Assembly (NCBI RefSeq): GCF_030816855.1
Contig: NZ_JAUSYK010000001.1
Span: forward strand, 2,356,001-2,420,000
DNA length: 64,000 nucleotides
DNA from: Arthrobacter sp. B3I4
GTDB taxonomy: Bacteria > Actinomycetota > Actinomycetes > Actinomycetales > Micrococcaceae
Direction: 5' to 3'
Positions 19,151 to 27,118 of this stretch are shown one piece after another. The notes under the pieces are model-generated. The model searched no databases. It was not told the origin of the DNA and worked only from the letters and a program-made list of their open reading frames with translations. The translations under genes and the position numbers were made by a program. How positions within the stretch are numbered: the stretch's first letter is position 1; every line of letters begins with the position of its first letter.

Positions 19151-20620
19151 ATGACGATTCATACACCAGCTTCAGCCAAGGTTGAAGCTCCCCACCTCGA
19201 GCGCCAACTCAGCAATCGGCACATTCAGCTGATTGCGATCGGCGGCGCCATTGGCACGGGCCTGTTTATGGGCTCCGGCAAGACCATTTCGGCAGCCGGA
19301 CCATCGGTCATCTTCGTCTACATGATCATCGGTTTCATGCTCTTCTTCGTCATGCGGGCCATGGGCGAGCTGCTTTTGTCCAACCTGCATTACAAATCCT
19401 TCAGCGATTTCGCGGCCGATCTGCTCGGCCCGTGGGCCGGCTTCTTCACCGGTTGGACCTACTGGTTCTGCTGGGTGATCACCGGGATTGCAGACGTTAT
19501 TGCCATTGCCGGGTACTCTAAGGAACTTTGGCCGGGAGTGCCCCTGTGGATCCCGGGCCTGGTGACCATCGCCATCCTGCTGCTGCTGAACCTGACGACG
19601 GTGAAGGCTTTCGGCGAGACCGAGTTCTGGTTCGCCCTCATCAAGATCATCGCCATTGCGGCGCTGATCGTAGTCGGCCTGTTCATGATCTTCAGCGGTT
19701 TCAGCTCCGACGCCGGCCCGGCCACCTTCACGAATCTGTGGAGTCATGGCGGCTTCTTCCCGAACGAGTTCATGGGCTTCGTGGCCGGCTTCCAAATTGC
19801 TGTGTTCGCTTTCGTCGGCATTGAACTCGTAGGCACGACGGCGGCCGAGGCCAAGGATCCGGAGAAGAACCTGCCCAAGGCCATCAACTCCATCCCGATC
19901 CGCGTCCTGCTTTTCTACGTCGGTGCGCTGATCATCCTGATGTCCGTTATCCCGTGGACCCAGTTCGCCGCAGGCCACAGCCCCTTCATTGCCATGTTCT
20001 CCCTAGCGGGCCTCGGCGCCGCAGCCACGGTGGTCAACCTGGTGGTCCTGACCTCGGCAATGTCTTCGGCTAACTCCGGGATCTACTCCACTTCCCGGAT
20101 GGTTTACGGACTCGCCCAGGAAGGCGACGCGCCATCCCGCTTCGGCGCCCTGTCCCGCCGCAAAGTACCCCAGAACGCCCTGTTCCTATCCTGCGTGCTG
20201 CTGCTCGCCGGCGTCGTACTGATGTACGCGGGGGACAACATCGGTAAGGCCTTCGAGATGGTCACCACCGTGTCTGCGGTCTGCTTCGTCTTCGTCTGGT
20301 CGATCATTCTTGCCAGCTACCTGGCCTTCCGCCGTCGCCGTCCCCACCTGCACGCCGCATCCAAGTTCAAAATGCCGGGCGGCGTGCCCATGGTTTGGGT
20401 AGTTTTTGCGTTCTTCGCCTTCGTGCTGTGGGCGCTCACCACCCAGACGGACACGCTGGAGGCGCTGCTCGTGACGCCGGTTTGGTTCGTTGTGCTCGGC
20501 GTGGCATGGGCTGTCCTGCGCCGGCGGCCGAGCCACCTGGCCCGCTACCAGGCGTTCCAGGCGGACCTGCAGTCCGAGCAGGATGTCGCTGCGGACCGTC
20601 GGGCGGTGGACAGCAAATGA
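19151..20620 (+). CDS. Amino-acid permease of the AAT/APC family, probable glycine/serine/alanine uptake
   Basis: The 489-residue transporter has twelve hydrophobic helices and the family signature IAIGGAIGTGLFMGSGKTI in helix 1. SSANSGIYSTSRMVYGLAQEGDAP lies in the middle region, and YLAFRRRRPHLHAASKFKMPG follows near the last helices. It resembles CycA/AroP-type proton symporters. Glycine (and related small amino acids) as substrate is inferred from the riboswitch. ATG at 19151 has GGAG six bases upstream; an ATG at 19139 is rejected because it has no ribosome site and lies within the control region. Its stop overlaps the purU start (ATGA). Confidence 0.92.
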   Translation: MTIHTPASAKVEAPHLERQLSNRHIQLIAIGGAIGTGLFMGSGKTISAAGPSVIFVYMIIGFMLFFVMRAMGELLLSNLHYKSFSDFAADLLGPWAGFFTGWTYWFCWVITGIADVIAIAGYSKELWPGVPLWIPGLVTIAILLLLNLTTVKAFGETEFWFALIKIIAIAALIVVGLFMIFSGFSSDAGPATFTNLWSHGGFFPNEFMGFVAGFQIAVFAFVGIELVGTTAAEAKDPEKNLPKAINSIPIRVLLFYVGALIILMSVIPWTQFAAGHSPFIAMFSLAGLGAAATVVNLVVLTSAMSSANSGIYSTSRMVYGLAQEGDAPSRFGALSRRKVPQNALFLSCVLLLAGVVLMYAGDNIGKAFEMVTTVSAVCFVFVWSIILASYLAFRRRRPHLHAASKFKMPGGVPMVWVVFAFFAFVLWALTTQTDTLEALLVTPVWFVVLGVAWAVLRRRPSHLARYQAFQADLQSEQDVAADRRAVDSK

Positions 20621-21525
20621 CCTTCGAATCGGCGGCACCGTCCGGTAGCCCGGCCGCGGAACAGCCGGAGGCGCCGGGTACGGAGTTCGTGCTCACCCTC
20701 GACTGTGCCGAATCGCCCGGGATCATTAGCTCGGTTTCCAAGTTCCTCCTGGACCACGGCTGCAACATTGTGGATATCAAGCAGTTCGGTGACCGGCAGG
20801 TGGAGCACTTCTTCCTGCGGGCCCACTTCGTCTCTGCGGCCGCTGTAAGCGTCGAAGACCTTAGGGAAGACTTCGCTCCCGTGGCGGCGGAGTGGAAGAT
20901 GAATTGGCGCTTGGAACGGCACGGCCGGAAACAGCGGATCCTGGTCATGGTCTCCAAGTACGGTCATTGCTTGAACGACTTGCTTTTCCGGGCCCGCATC
21001 GGCGACCTGCCGGTGGAGATCGTCGCCGTCGTGTCCAACCACCAGGACCACGAGGACCTCGTCGCCTGGCACGGGATCCCGTTCCATCATGTGCCTGTGA
21101 GCCGGGAAACCAAGCCGGAGGCCGAAGCCACGCTGCTGAACGTGGTCGATAAGTACGACGTCGAGCTCGTCGTCCTGGCCCGCTATATGCAGGTCCTCAG
21201 TGACAACCTCACCGCCCGGCTCACCGGGAAAGCCATCAACATCCACCACTCCTTCCTGCCGAGCTTCAAGGGCGCCAAGCCCTACCACCAGGCGTATGAA
21301 CGGGGGGTCAAGACCGTCGGAGCAACAGCGCACTACGTCAACTCCGAACTGGACGAGGGCCCGATCATTGCCCAGCAGGTGATCGAGGTGGATCACACCT
21401 ACACGCCGGCGGATCTGGTCGCGGTGGGCCGCGACGCCGAATGCAAGGCGCTGACGAACGCCGTCCGGTGGCATTCCGAAGGACGCATCATTCTTTCGGG
21501 CAACAGGACCGTCATTCTTCGCTGA
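20617..21525 (+). CDS. purU: Formyltetrahydrofolate deformylase
   Basis: The 302-residue enzyme hydrolyses 10-formyl-THF to THF and formate. The N-terminal ACT domain (about residues 24-110) starts FVLTLDCAESPGIISSVSKFL. The hydrolase domain shows VLARYMQVLSDNLT, INIHHSFLPSFKGAKPYHQA with the catalytic Asn-His, and GATAHYVNSELDEGPII with the catalytic Asp. In PurU proteins the ACT domain senses glycine and methionine. Here it would replenish free THF for GcvT and GlyA. The start overlaps the permease stop, so expression follows the riboswitch-controlled transcript. Confidence 0.95.
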   Translation: MTFESAAPSGSPAAEQPEAPGTEFVLTLDCAESPGIISSVSKFLLDHGCNIVDIKQFGDRQVEHFFLRAHFVSAAAVSVEDLREDFAPVAAEWKMNWRLERHGRKQRILVMVSKYGHCLNDLLFRARIGDLPVEIVAVVSNHQDHEDLVAWHGIPFHHVPVSRETKPEAEATLLNVVDKYDVELVVLARYMQVLSDNLTARLTGKAINIHHSFLPSFKGAKPYHQAYERGVKTVGATAHYVNSELDEGPIIAQQVIEVDHTYTPADLVAVGRDAECKALTNAVRWHSEGRIILSGNRTVILR

Positions 21526-21543
21526 GACGGCTCCCGCTCGGAC

Positions 21544-21579
21544 GTGCGGTGCCATCCGGTCATCCGGGTGGCACCGCAT
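21544..21579 (+). terminator. Hairpin after purU
   Basis: A 16-bp stem with two G-U pairs (GTGCGGTGCCATCCGG against CCGGGTGGCACCGCAT) encloses the loop TCAT, starting 18 bases after the purU stop. There is no long T run, as is common in high-GC actinobacteria. It would separate the permease-purU transcript from the MetF-like gene. Confidence 0.65.
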
Positions 21580-21623
21580 GATCAACCTGTCGGCTTTGGT
21601 TCCCGGACCCGACGTTCAGGCAT

Positions 21624-21665
21624 GTCCTCCCGGCGCTTTGCGCCGCCCTTTTCCTGGAGTTTCTT
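21624..21665 (+). promoter_or_regulatory. MetF-like leader sharing the gcvP leader module
   Basis: Perfect hairpin CGGCGC-TTT-GCGCCG at 21631-21645, then GGAG at 21656-21659 and the GTG at 21666. From CCTCC onward the sequence aligns with the end of the gcvP leader through the start codon and first five codons. No glycine aptamer is recognisable upstream, so the ligand, if any, is unknown. Confidence 0.5.
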
Positions 21666-22565
21666 GTGACGGTTCATTCTCCTGCACCCATTTTTGGCCC
21701 TGCATCCACTCTTCCCTCACCCCGCGACGCCGGGCCTGGGGATCCGATTCCGGCACGGCTGGAAATCATTCCGGCCGACGGTATCGTCGGCCGGGTCCAC
21801 GCCAGCATCCCGCCGGGATCGGCGCTGACGGTCACCTGCCTGCCGCACCGCGGGGTTCGTCCCACTGTCCAGACGGCGCTCCAGCTTCGCGGGCTGGGAT
21901 ATGACGTGGTGCCGCACGTGGCCGCGCGAAGCGTCGAGAGCCGCGCTGAACTTACCGGCATCCTCCGGGAGTGTGAGGGCGGCGGGATCACCGAAATTTT
22001 CGCCGTCGGCGGTGACATGGCGCGCACTGACGGCCCGTACGCGAGCAGCGCCCTGATACTGGAAGACATCGCCCAGATCTCCGCCGGGCGGATCGCTGTC
22101 GGCGTGGCCGGCTACCCGGAAGAACATCCCCATCAGAGCCAGCTCCACATGCTTGATGCCCTGCTGGAAAAACAGCACCTCGCCGCCAGCGTCGTTACAC
22201 AAATGTGCTTCTCGGCCGCCCGGATCGGCTGGTACGTCGAGCTGCTGCGCCGTGAAGGCGTCACCTTGCCGGTGTGGGCCGGAGTCGCCGGGTCAGTACC
22301 GCGGGCCAAGCTCATAGCTCAGGCGACCCGGATCGGCGTCGGGCCTTCCTTGCGGTTCATCAGCCGCAGGGGTCCGCTCGCCCGGCGGTTCCTCGAGGGA
22401 GGCAATTACTCGCCCCGGCGGCTCGTGTCCGAGTTGTCCGTCTTCCAGCCGGCGCTGGCAGGGGTCCACCTGTACACGTTCAACAACCTTGAGCCGTACT
22501 CAAGCGCCGGACCCTCGGTTCGCGCCACCCCGGCAGCGGCACCAGCGCGGGGACGCGGCCGGTGA
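21666..22565 (+). CDS. Methylenetetrahydrofolate reductase-like protein
   Basis: The 299-residue protein is a distant MetF relative, and the MetF barrel is recognisable. Motifs are VVPHVAARSVESRAELTGIL (folate pocket), ITEIFAVGGDMA, IAVGVAGYPEEHP, VTQMCFSAARI and terminal VHLYTFNN. It would reduce 5,10-methylene-THF, the GcvT product, to 5-methyl-THF. Distant MetF homologues in mycobacteria have been reported to be flavin-independent, and flavin dependence cannot be judged here. GTG start at 21666 with GGAG six bases upstream. The stop overlaps the next start (GTGA). Confidence 0.8.
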   Translation: MTVHSPAPIFGPASTLPSPRDAGPGDPIPARLEIIPADGIVGRVHASIPPGSALTVTCLPHRGVRPTVQTALQLRGLGYDVVPHVAARSVESRAELTGILRECEGGGITEIFAVGGDMARTDGPYASSALILEDIAQISAGRIAVGVAGYPEEHPHQSQLHMLDALLEKQHLAASVVTQMCFSAARIGWYVELLRREGVTLPVWAGVAGSVPRAKLIAQATRIGVGPSLRFISRRGPLARRFLEGGNYSPRRLVSELSVFQPALAGVHLYTFNNLEPYSSAGPSVRATPAAAPARGRGR

Positions 22566-22795
22566 AAACGACCCGGCTCCGGGCCGATGAGTCCCGGCAC
22601 CCCCGGCCACGGCCGCCCTGGACCAGGCTTCCGCGGGGCCTGCCGGTGCGCATCACCGTGGGCGGCACGTACGTGGGCCAGGGAACCGTTGACAGTACGA
22701 TGCCGGACGGGTCAGCGCTGTGGATCCTGTTCAACGGCTTCGAAGGCCGCCGCATGTTCCACCGGGACGACCCGGTCCTGATCGAAGTGGGCTAG
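22562..22795 (+). CDS. Small hypothetical protein, SH3-like
   Basis: A 77-residue basic protein with a Pro/Arg-rich first third followed by a compact beta-rich part (PVRITVGGTYVGQGTVDSTMPDGSALWILFNGFEGRRMFHRDD). That pattern resembles small SH3-like barrels in actinobacteria. No catalytic motif and no known function. The GTG start overlaps the MetF-like stop, suggesting co-translation. Codon use is like that of its neighbours, which favours a real gene. Confidence 0.6.
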   Translation: MKTTRLRADESRHPRPRPPWTRLPRGLPVRITVGGTYVGQGTVDSTMPDGSALWILFNGFEGRRMFHRDDPVLIEVG

Positions 22796-22815
22796 CAAGG
22801 AGCAGGTTCTTACCC

Positions 22816-22936
22816 GGTGACCGCCCCTGGTCGGCCGGTGACCGCCCCCGGATCGGCCGCGGCCGGGGCCGTGCATCGGCCGGGGCCGGGGCCGTGCATC
22901 GGCCGGGGCCGGGGCCGTGCATCGGCCGGGGCGGTG
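22816..22936. repeat. GC-rich tandem repeats, 21-bp and 23-bp units
   Basis: First, two copies of a unit GGTGACCGCCCCTGGTCGGCC-like, the second degenerate (about 22817-22859). Then a 23-bp unit starting GTGCATCGGCCGGGG at 22871, 22894 and 22917, the last copy partial. The array lies between two convergent genes and ends at the MBL stop codon. It may act as a bidirectional transcription block through its many self-complementary GGCC steps. Confidence 0.8.
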
Positions 22937-23584
22937 TCAGTGGCCCCGCGCCAGCCATTCCTCAAGGTGCGGCGCTTCGGCCCCGATGCTGGTCGAATCC
23001 CCGTGCCCGGTCCGCACCACCGTGTCCGCAGGCAGCGTCAGCAGCCGGGACTTGATGGATTCGATGATGGTGGGGAAGTCGCTGAAAGACCGTCCGGTGG
23101 CGCCGGGGCCGCCCTGGAACAGGGTGTCGCCGGTGAAGACCGTGCCCTCGCTCTCAAGGTAGAAGCTCACCGAGCCGGGGGAGTGCCCCGGCGTGGCGAA
23201 CGCCACCAGACGGGCGCCGGCGACGTCGAACGTGTCGCCGTCGGCGATGGCGCGGTCCGGCTCGGTGCCCGGGAAGACACGCTCCCACAGCATCCAGTCC
23301 TCACGGTTCAGGTAGACCGGGGCGTTGACCAGTTCGCGGAATTCACCGACGGCGGCGATGTGGTCGTCATGGCCGTGGGTGAGCAGGACCGCCGTGACTT
23401 TCCGGCCGGCGACGGCGGCCGCGATGGCGGCGGCGTCGTGCGCCGGATCGATCACCAGGCATTGCTCATCGTCGCCGACAATCCAGACGTTGTTGTCCAC
23501 AGCCCAGGTTCCGCCGTCGAGCGAGAACGTTCCCGAGGTGACCAGTTGCTCGATCTTCAGGCCGGCTCCGGAGGCGCCGCTCAC
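22937..23584 (-). CDS. MBL-fold hydrolase linked to mycothiol formaldehyde oxidation
   Basis: The 215-residue metallo-beta-lactamase-fold enzyme has the zinc motif [22 protein letters not shown] and terminal RTGHGDS. Its GTG start overlaps the stop of the dehydrogenase gene, so the two are co-translated. The same pair occurs in mycobacteria, where the MBL gene follows mscR. A likely job is hydrolysis of the S-formylmycothiol made by the dehydrogenase, analogous to glyoxalase II or formylglutathione hydrolase (inference). Confidence 0.88.
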   Translation of the reverse strand: MSGASGAGLKIEQLVTSGTFSLDGGTWAVDNNVWIVGDDEQCLVIDPAHDAAAIAAAVAGRKVTAVLLTHGHDDHIAAVGEFRELVNAPVYLNREDWMLWERVFPGTEPDRAIADGDTFDVAGARLVAFATPGHSPGSVSFYLESEGTVFTGDTLFQGGPGATGRSFSDFPTIIESIKSRLLTLPADTVVRTGHGDSTSIGAEAPHLEEWLARGH

Positions 23585-24666
23585 AGCTCCACCACCGAGC
23601 GGAGGACGGCGCCGCCGTGCATCTTCTCGAACGCTTCCTCGATCTGTTCGATCGTGATCCGTTCCGTGACGAAGGCGTCCAGGTCCAGCCGGCCCTGCCG
23701 GTACAGGTCGATCAGCATCGGGAAGTCGCGGGAGGGCAGGCAGTCGCCGTACCAGGAGGACTTCAGCGAGCCGCCGCGGCCGAAGACATCAAGCAACGGC
23801 AGTTCCAGGGTCATTTCCGGGCTGGGCACCCCTACGAGGACAACGGTGCCGGCGAGGTCACGGGCGTAGAACGCCTGCTTGTATGTTTCGGGGCGGCCGA
23901 CGGCGTCGATCACCACGTCGGCGCCAAAGCCGCCGGTCAGTTCCCGGATCGCCTCGATGGGGTCGGCGGCGGAGGAGTCCACCGTGTGGGTGGCGCCCAG
24001 TTCCTTGGCCCGGTCGAGCTTCTTGGCATCGATGTCCACCGCGATCACGGTCGTCGCGCCGGCGAGCGCGGCTCCCGCGACGGCAGCCACGCCCACGCCG
24101 CCGCAGCCGATGACGGCGACGGAATCGCCGCGCTGGACGTTGCCGGTGTTGATGGCGGCGCCGATGCCAGCCATCACGCCGCAGCCGAGCAGCCCGACGG
24201 CGGCCGGATCGGCCTCGGGGTCAACCCTGGTGCACTGGCCGGCGGCGACGAGGGTCTTTTCGGCAAACGCGCCGATCCCCAGGGCGGCGGTGAGTTCCGT
24301 GCCGTCCTCGAGGGTCATCTTCTGCGCGGCGTTGTGCGTGTTGAAGCAGTACTGGGGTTCGCCCCGGCGGCAGGCCCGGCATTCGCCGCAGACGGCGCGC
24401 CAGTTGAGCACGACGCGGTCGCCCGGTGCCACCTCGGTGACGCCGGGACCGACGGCGCTGACCACGCCGGTGGCTTCATGGCCCAGCAGGAACGGAAAGT
24501 CGTCGTTGATCGCACCCTGCTTGTAGTGCAGGTCGGTGTGGCAGACGCCGCAGGTGAGGATGTCCACCAGCGCCTCCCCGGGCCCGGGGTCCGGAACCAG
24601 GATGGTCTCCAGGGTGACGGGGGCGTTCTTGGACCGGACAACGGCGCCTTGGACTTTATGGACCAT
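23581..24666 (-). CDS. mscR: S-(hydroxymethyl)mycothiol dehydrogenase
   Basis: The 361-residue zinc-dependent medium-chain dehydrogenase oxidises the formaldehyde-mycothiol adduct with NAD. Motifs in order are [13 protein letters not shown] (catalytic zinc Cys), [12 protein letters not shown], the structural-zinc cysteines in [15 protein letters not shown], a Rossmann [11 protein letters not shown], and [13 protein letters not shown] near the C-terminus. The overall pattern matches MscR/AdhE2 rather than glutathione-dependent class III enzymes. The neighbouring mycoredoxin and MBL genes support the mycothiol link. Formaldehyde could arise from one-carbon or sarcosine-type degradation served by the adjacent glycine island. 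Confidence 0.88.
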   Translation of the reverse strand: MVHKVQGAVVRSKNAPVTLETILVPDPGPGEALVDILTCGVCHTDLHYKQGAINDDFPFLLGHEATGVVSAVGPGVTEVAPGDRVVLNWRAVCGECRACRRGEPQYCFNTHNAAQKMTLEDGTELTAALGIGAFAEKTLVAAGQCTRVDPEADPAAVGLLGCGVMAGIGAAINTGNVQRGDSVAVIGCGGVGVAAVAGAALAGATTVIAVDIDAKKLDRAKELGATHTVDSSAADPIEAIRELTGGFGADVVIDAVGRPETYKQAFYARDLAGTVVLVGVPSPEMTLELPLLDVFGRGGSLKSSWYGDCLPSRDFPMLIDLYRQGRLDLDAFVTERITIEQIEEAFEKMHGGAVLRSVVEL

Positions 24667-24707
24667 AGGGGTGGCTCCTTTCGTACCGCTTCCCTGGCGG
24701 AAAGCGG

Positions 24708-24748
24708 GACGGCGCGGGCTCCTGGATGATCCGGGAGTCCGCGCCGTC
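24708..24748 (-). terminator. Hairpin between mycoredoxin and mscR
   Basis: A 15-bp stem with one G-U pair (GACGGCGCGGGCTCC, 24708-24722, against 24734-24748) and an 11-base loop. It lies in the 127-base gap between two genes on the minus strand. No T run follows, so it may be a terminator, an attenuator, or an mRNA-stabilising element. Confidence 0.5.
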
Positions 24749-24793
24749 GCTGGTGTCTGTGGAATGTCCTGCGGTGTGGCCTAAGCCGACGGC

Positions 24794-25051
24794 TCAGGCC
24801 GCGAGGCGGCTCTTGACTTCGGCTGCGGAGGGGTTGGTGGCTGCGGTGCCGTCCGGGAACAGCACGGTCGGGACGGTGCGGTTGCCGCCGTTGAGCTGCT
24901 CCACGAGGTCGGCGGTGCCTTCGACTTCTTCGATGTTGATCTCGGTGTACCCGATGCCCTGGGCGTCCAGCTGCTTCTTGAGCCGGTTGCAGTAGCCGCA
25001 CCAGGTGGTCGAAAACATGGTGATGGTGCCGGATTCGGGGGTAAAGTCCAC
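24794..25051 (-). CDS. mrx1: Mycoredoxin (glutaredoxin-like)
   Basis: The 85-residue thioredoxin-fold protein has active site TTWCGYCNRLK, then GNRTVPTVLFPDG (cis-Pro loop) and TNPSAAEVKSRL at the C-terminus, closely matching actinobacterial mycoredoxin-1. It reduces mycothiol-protein mixed disulfides with electrons from mycothiol. GTG at 25051 is chosen because GAGGAG lies seven bases upstream and the family N-terminus begins there; an upstream in-frame ATG at 25111 is less likely. Same strand as mscR. Confidence 0.9.
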   Translation of the reverse strand: MDFTPESGTITMFSTTWCGYCNRLKKQLDAQGIGYTEINIEEVEGTADLVEQLNGGNRTVPTVLFPDGTAATNPSAAEVKSRLAA

Positions 25052-25148
25052 GAAGTTCTCCTCAAGCTGGTTGCCGGGGTGGCCGACTGATAAGTCTGAT
25101 GTCACTTTCAATAACCGTAACCCGCGGGACCCTATTCCCGCAGCAGCA

Positions 25149-25200
25149 CCGGCTCCCTACCTCGCCGGCTCCCTACCTCGCCGGCTCCCTACCTCGCCGG
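25149..25200. repeat. 16-bp tandem repeat, 3.25 copies
   Basis: CCGGCTCCCTACCTCG is repeated perfectly at 25149, 25165 and 25181, ending with CCGG. It lies in the region between divergent genes (mycoredoxin and the MBL hydrolase). It is short and has no spacers, so it is not a CRISPR; it may be a variable-number repeat. Confidence 0.9.
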
Positions 25201-25288
25201 CCGTTTTCCCCACAGTGCTTGCGGTCTGGCGCCGCCGGGTAATACCGTCCCTGCAGGGCGGGTGCGGACCTCAAGCGGGCGGCGTTTC

Positions 25289-26110
25289 ATGCTGAAGCAC
25301 GTGGTCGAGGGCGTTTTCGTTCACGAAAGCGGGTTCCTCCGGAGTAATTCCGTCGTTGTGGAGGGCGGGGCCGGTGTGTTGCTCATCGACCCGGGGATAA
25401 CGCGTGCCGAGATGGCCGGCCTCGCCGAGGACCTTCGCGCACGTGGACTGCCCGTCGCGGCCGGCTTTTCGACCCATCCTCATTGGGACCACGTGCTTTG
25501 GCACGAGATGTTCGGCGACGTGCCCCGGTTCGGTACAGCCCGTTGCGCGGCGCCTCTCCGCGAGCTGCTGTCGGATCCTGACTGGAAGGAACGCGTCGCG
25601 TCGGTGCTGCCGTCGGAGTTCGCCGCGGACATCCCGATGGAACTGTTCGGCCTGGTCACCGGACTGCCCGCCGGCGCGCGGCAAGTTCCCTGGGATGGCC
25701 CAGCAGTGCGGATCATCGAACACCAGGCTCACGCGGCAGGCCATGCGGCGCTGTTGGTTGAGGGACCCGGCGTCCTCATCGCCGGGGACATGCTTTCCGA
25801 TCTCCTGATGCCGTTCCTCGATCCGGGGCCGGTGAATCCGATTGAGGACTACCTCGCCGCGCTATCGGTGTTCGACAGCGTGGCCGGCGAGGTCGTCGCT
25901 GTCATCCCCGGCCACGGCTCCGTGGGCGGGGCCGGACAGCTGCAGGTCCGAATCCGCCAGGACCGCGCGTACCTGGAGGCGCTGCGGGACGGCGGCGTCG
26001 CTGATGATCCGCGGGTCGGTCCCGCCGCCCCGGTGGGCTGGTTGACCGACATTCACAGCTGGCAGGTGCAGCAGTTCGGCCAAAGAGAGCAGAACAAGGC
26101 GGCCGACTAG
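25289..26110 (+). CDS. MBL-fold metallo-hydrolase
   Basis: The 273-residue protein has STHPHWDHVLWHEMF (metal motif HxHxDH), the central AHAAGHAALLV, GVLIAGDMLSD and VAVIPGHGSVG, i.e. a complete metallo-beta-lactamase core with metal-binding residues. The C-terminus has an extra helix (RIRQDRAYLEALRDGG). Substrate unknown. ATG at 25289 is preferred over a GTG at 25262 because homology starts with MLKHVVEGVFVHE; the ribosome site is weak. It stands alone. Confidence 0.85.
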   Translation: MLKHVVEGVFVHESGFLRSNSVVVEGGAGVLLIDPGITRAEMAGLAEDLRARGLPVAAGFSTHPHWDHVLWHEMFGDVPRFGTARCAAPLRELLSDPDWKERVASVLPSEFAADIPMELFGLVTGLPAGARQVPWDGPAVRIIEHQAHAAGHAALLVEGPGVLIAGDMLSDLLMPFLDPGPVNPIEDYLAALSVFDSVAGEVVAVIPGHGSVGGAGQLQVRIRQDRAYLEALRDGGVADDPRVGPAAPVGWLTDIHSWQVQQFGQREQNKAAD

Positions 26111-26205
26111 CGGCGGCTGCCGGTTCCGGAGTCACTGCCTGCCTGACACCGGTGGAAATGTTTGCCGGGCTATCCCCTGGCTGCGCCCGATGGCATGCTG
26201 GTGCC

Positions 26206-26952
26206 ATGTGTGGACGCTACGTGATGGCCCGGGCCGTCGGGGACCTGCTTTCCCAATTCGACGCCGAACTCGAGGAGGAAGTCGTTGTTCCGCCTTCGTG
26301 GAACGTCGCCCCGACCGCTGACGTGCCGATCCTGCTGGAGCGGCTGGTGGACGGCAGTCCGGTGCGGCAGTTGCACATCGCACGCTGGGGCCTGGTGCCG
26401 TCCTGGGCCAAGGACACCGGCATCGGCTCGAAAATGATCAACGCCCGCAGCGAAAGCGTGCTGGAGAAGCCTGCGTTCCGGAAGGCCACCCGGACCCGGC
26501 GCTGCGCGGTCCCGGCCGACGGCTACTACGAGTGGAAGGGCGAGGGCCGCAGCAAGCAGCCCTACTATGTCCACCCGAAGGACGGGACTCCGGTGGTCTT
26601 CGCCGGTCTCTATGAATGGTGGCAAGACCCCTCAAAGGGCGAGGACGACCCCGAACGCTGGCTGCTCTCGACCTCAATTCTCACCACGGACTCCCCGCCG
26701 GAAGGATACGCGGGCGGAATGCTGGCCGAACTCACGGCCCTGCATGACCGCGTTCCCTTGCCGATGGACCGGGCGACCATGGAGAAGTGGCTGGACCCGC
26801 AGGCCCAGGATGCTGCCGAACTGGTGGGAATCGTCCGGGTCAACGCGCATGACGTTGCCGAAGGCTGGAGGATCGACGCCGTCAGCAAGGCCGTTGGGAA
26901 CGTCAGAAATGATTCCCCTGAGTTGATTGAGCCGGTCGGCAGCCTGTTCTAG
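26206..26952 (+). CDS. SRAP domain protein (YedK/HMCES), abasic-site DNA-protein crosslinker
   Basis: The 248-residue protein begins MCGRYVMAR, so Cys2 becomes the N-terminal catalytic residue that links covalently to abasic sites in single-stranded DNA. Other conserved parts are NVAPTADVPIL, RWGLVPSWAKD, INARSESVLEKPAFRKA, VPADGYYEWKG and LTALHDRVPLPM with the active-site His. The start must be 26206 because Cys2 has to be exposed. CATGCT lies six bases before the ATG with no ribosome site, suggesting a leaderless mRNA. It protects replication forks from abasic sites. Confidence 0.93.
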   Translation: MCGRYVMARAVGDLLSQFDAELEEEVVVPPSWNVAPTADVPILLERLVDGSPVRQLHIARWGLVPSWAKDTGIGSKMINARSESVLEKPAFRKATRTRRCAVPADGYYEWKGEGRSKQPYYVHPKDGTPVVFAGLYEWWQDPSKGEDDPERWLLSTSILTTDSPPEGYAGGMLAELTALHDRVPLPMDRATMEKWLDPQAQDAAELVGIVRVNAHDVAEGWRIDAVSKAVGNVRNDSPELIEPVGSLF

Positions 26953-26976
26953 GAGACTCTGCCGCGGTGTATCCGG

Positions 26977-27051
26977 CTAGATCGTCACGTTGCCGCCGGC
27001 GTCGACGGCCCAGCTGGGATTGAACGCGACCTCCCAGCGGAAGCCGTCACC
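26977..27051 (-). pseudogene. C-terminal remnant of a VOC/glyoxalase-family protein
   Basis: The minus strand encodes GDGFRWEVAFNPSWAVDAGG-NVTI followed by TAG. This is the typical C-terminal tail of vicinal-oxygen-chelate proteins (DPDGxxWEVAxNP). An in-frame TGA precedes it directly and no further homology was seen upstream, so only about 24 codons survive. The rest was probably deleted when the flanking SRAP and chorismate-mutase genes came together. Confidence 0.6.
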
Positions 27052-27118
27052 TCAACGCTGCGGACATCCAGTGAGATGAAGTCGACTCGCGGTTCCATCT
27101 TTCGATACTGTCATGCGC

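Noticed and set aside
25149..25200. Possible CRISPR array
   Set aside because: The 16-bp copies are directly adjacent with no spacers, and no cas genes are present.
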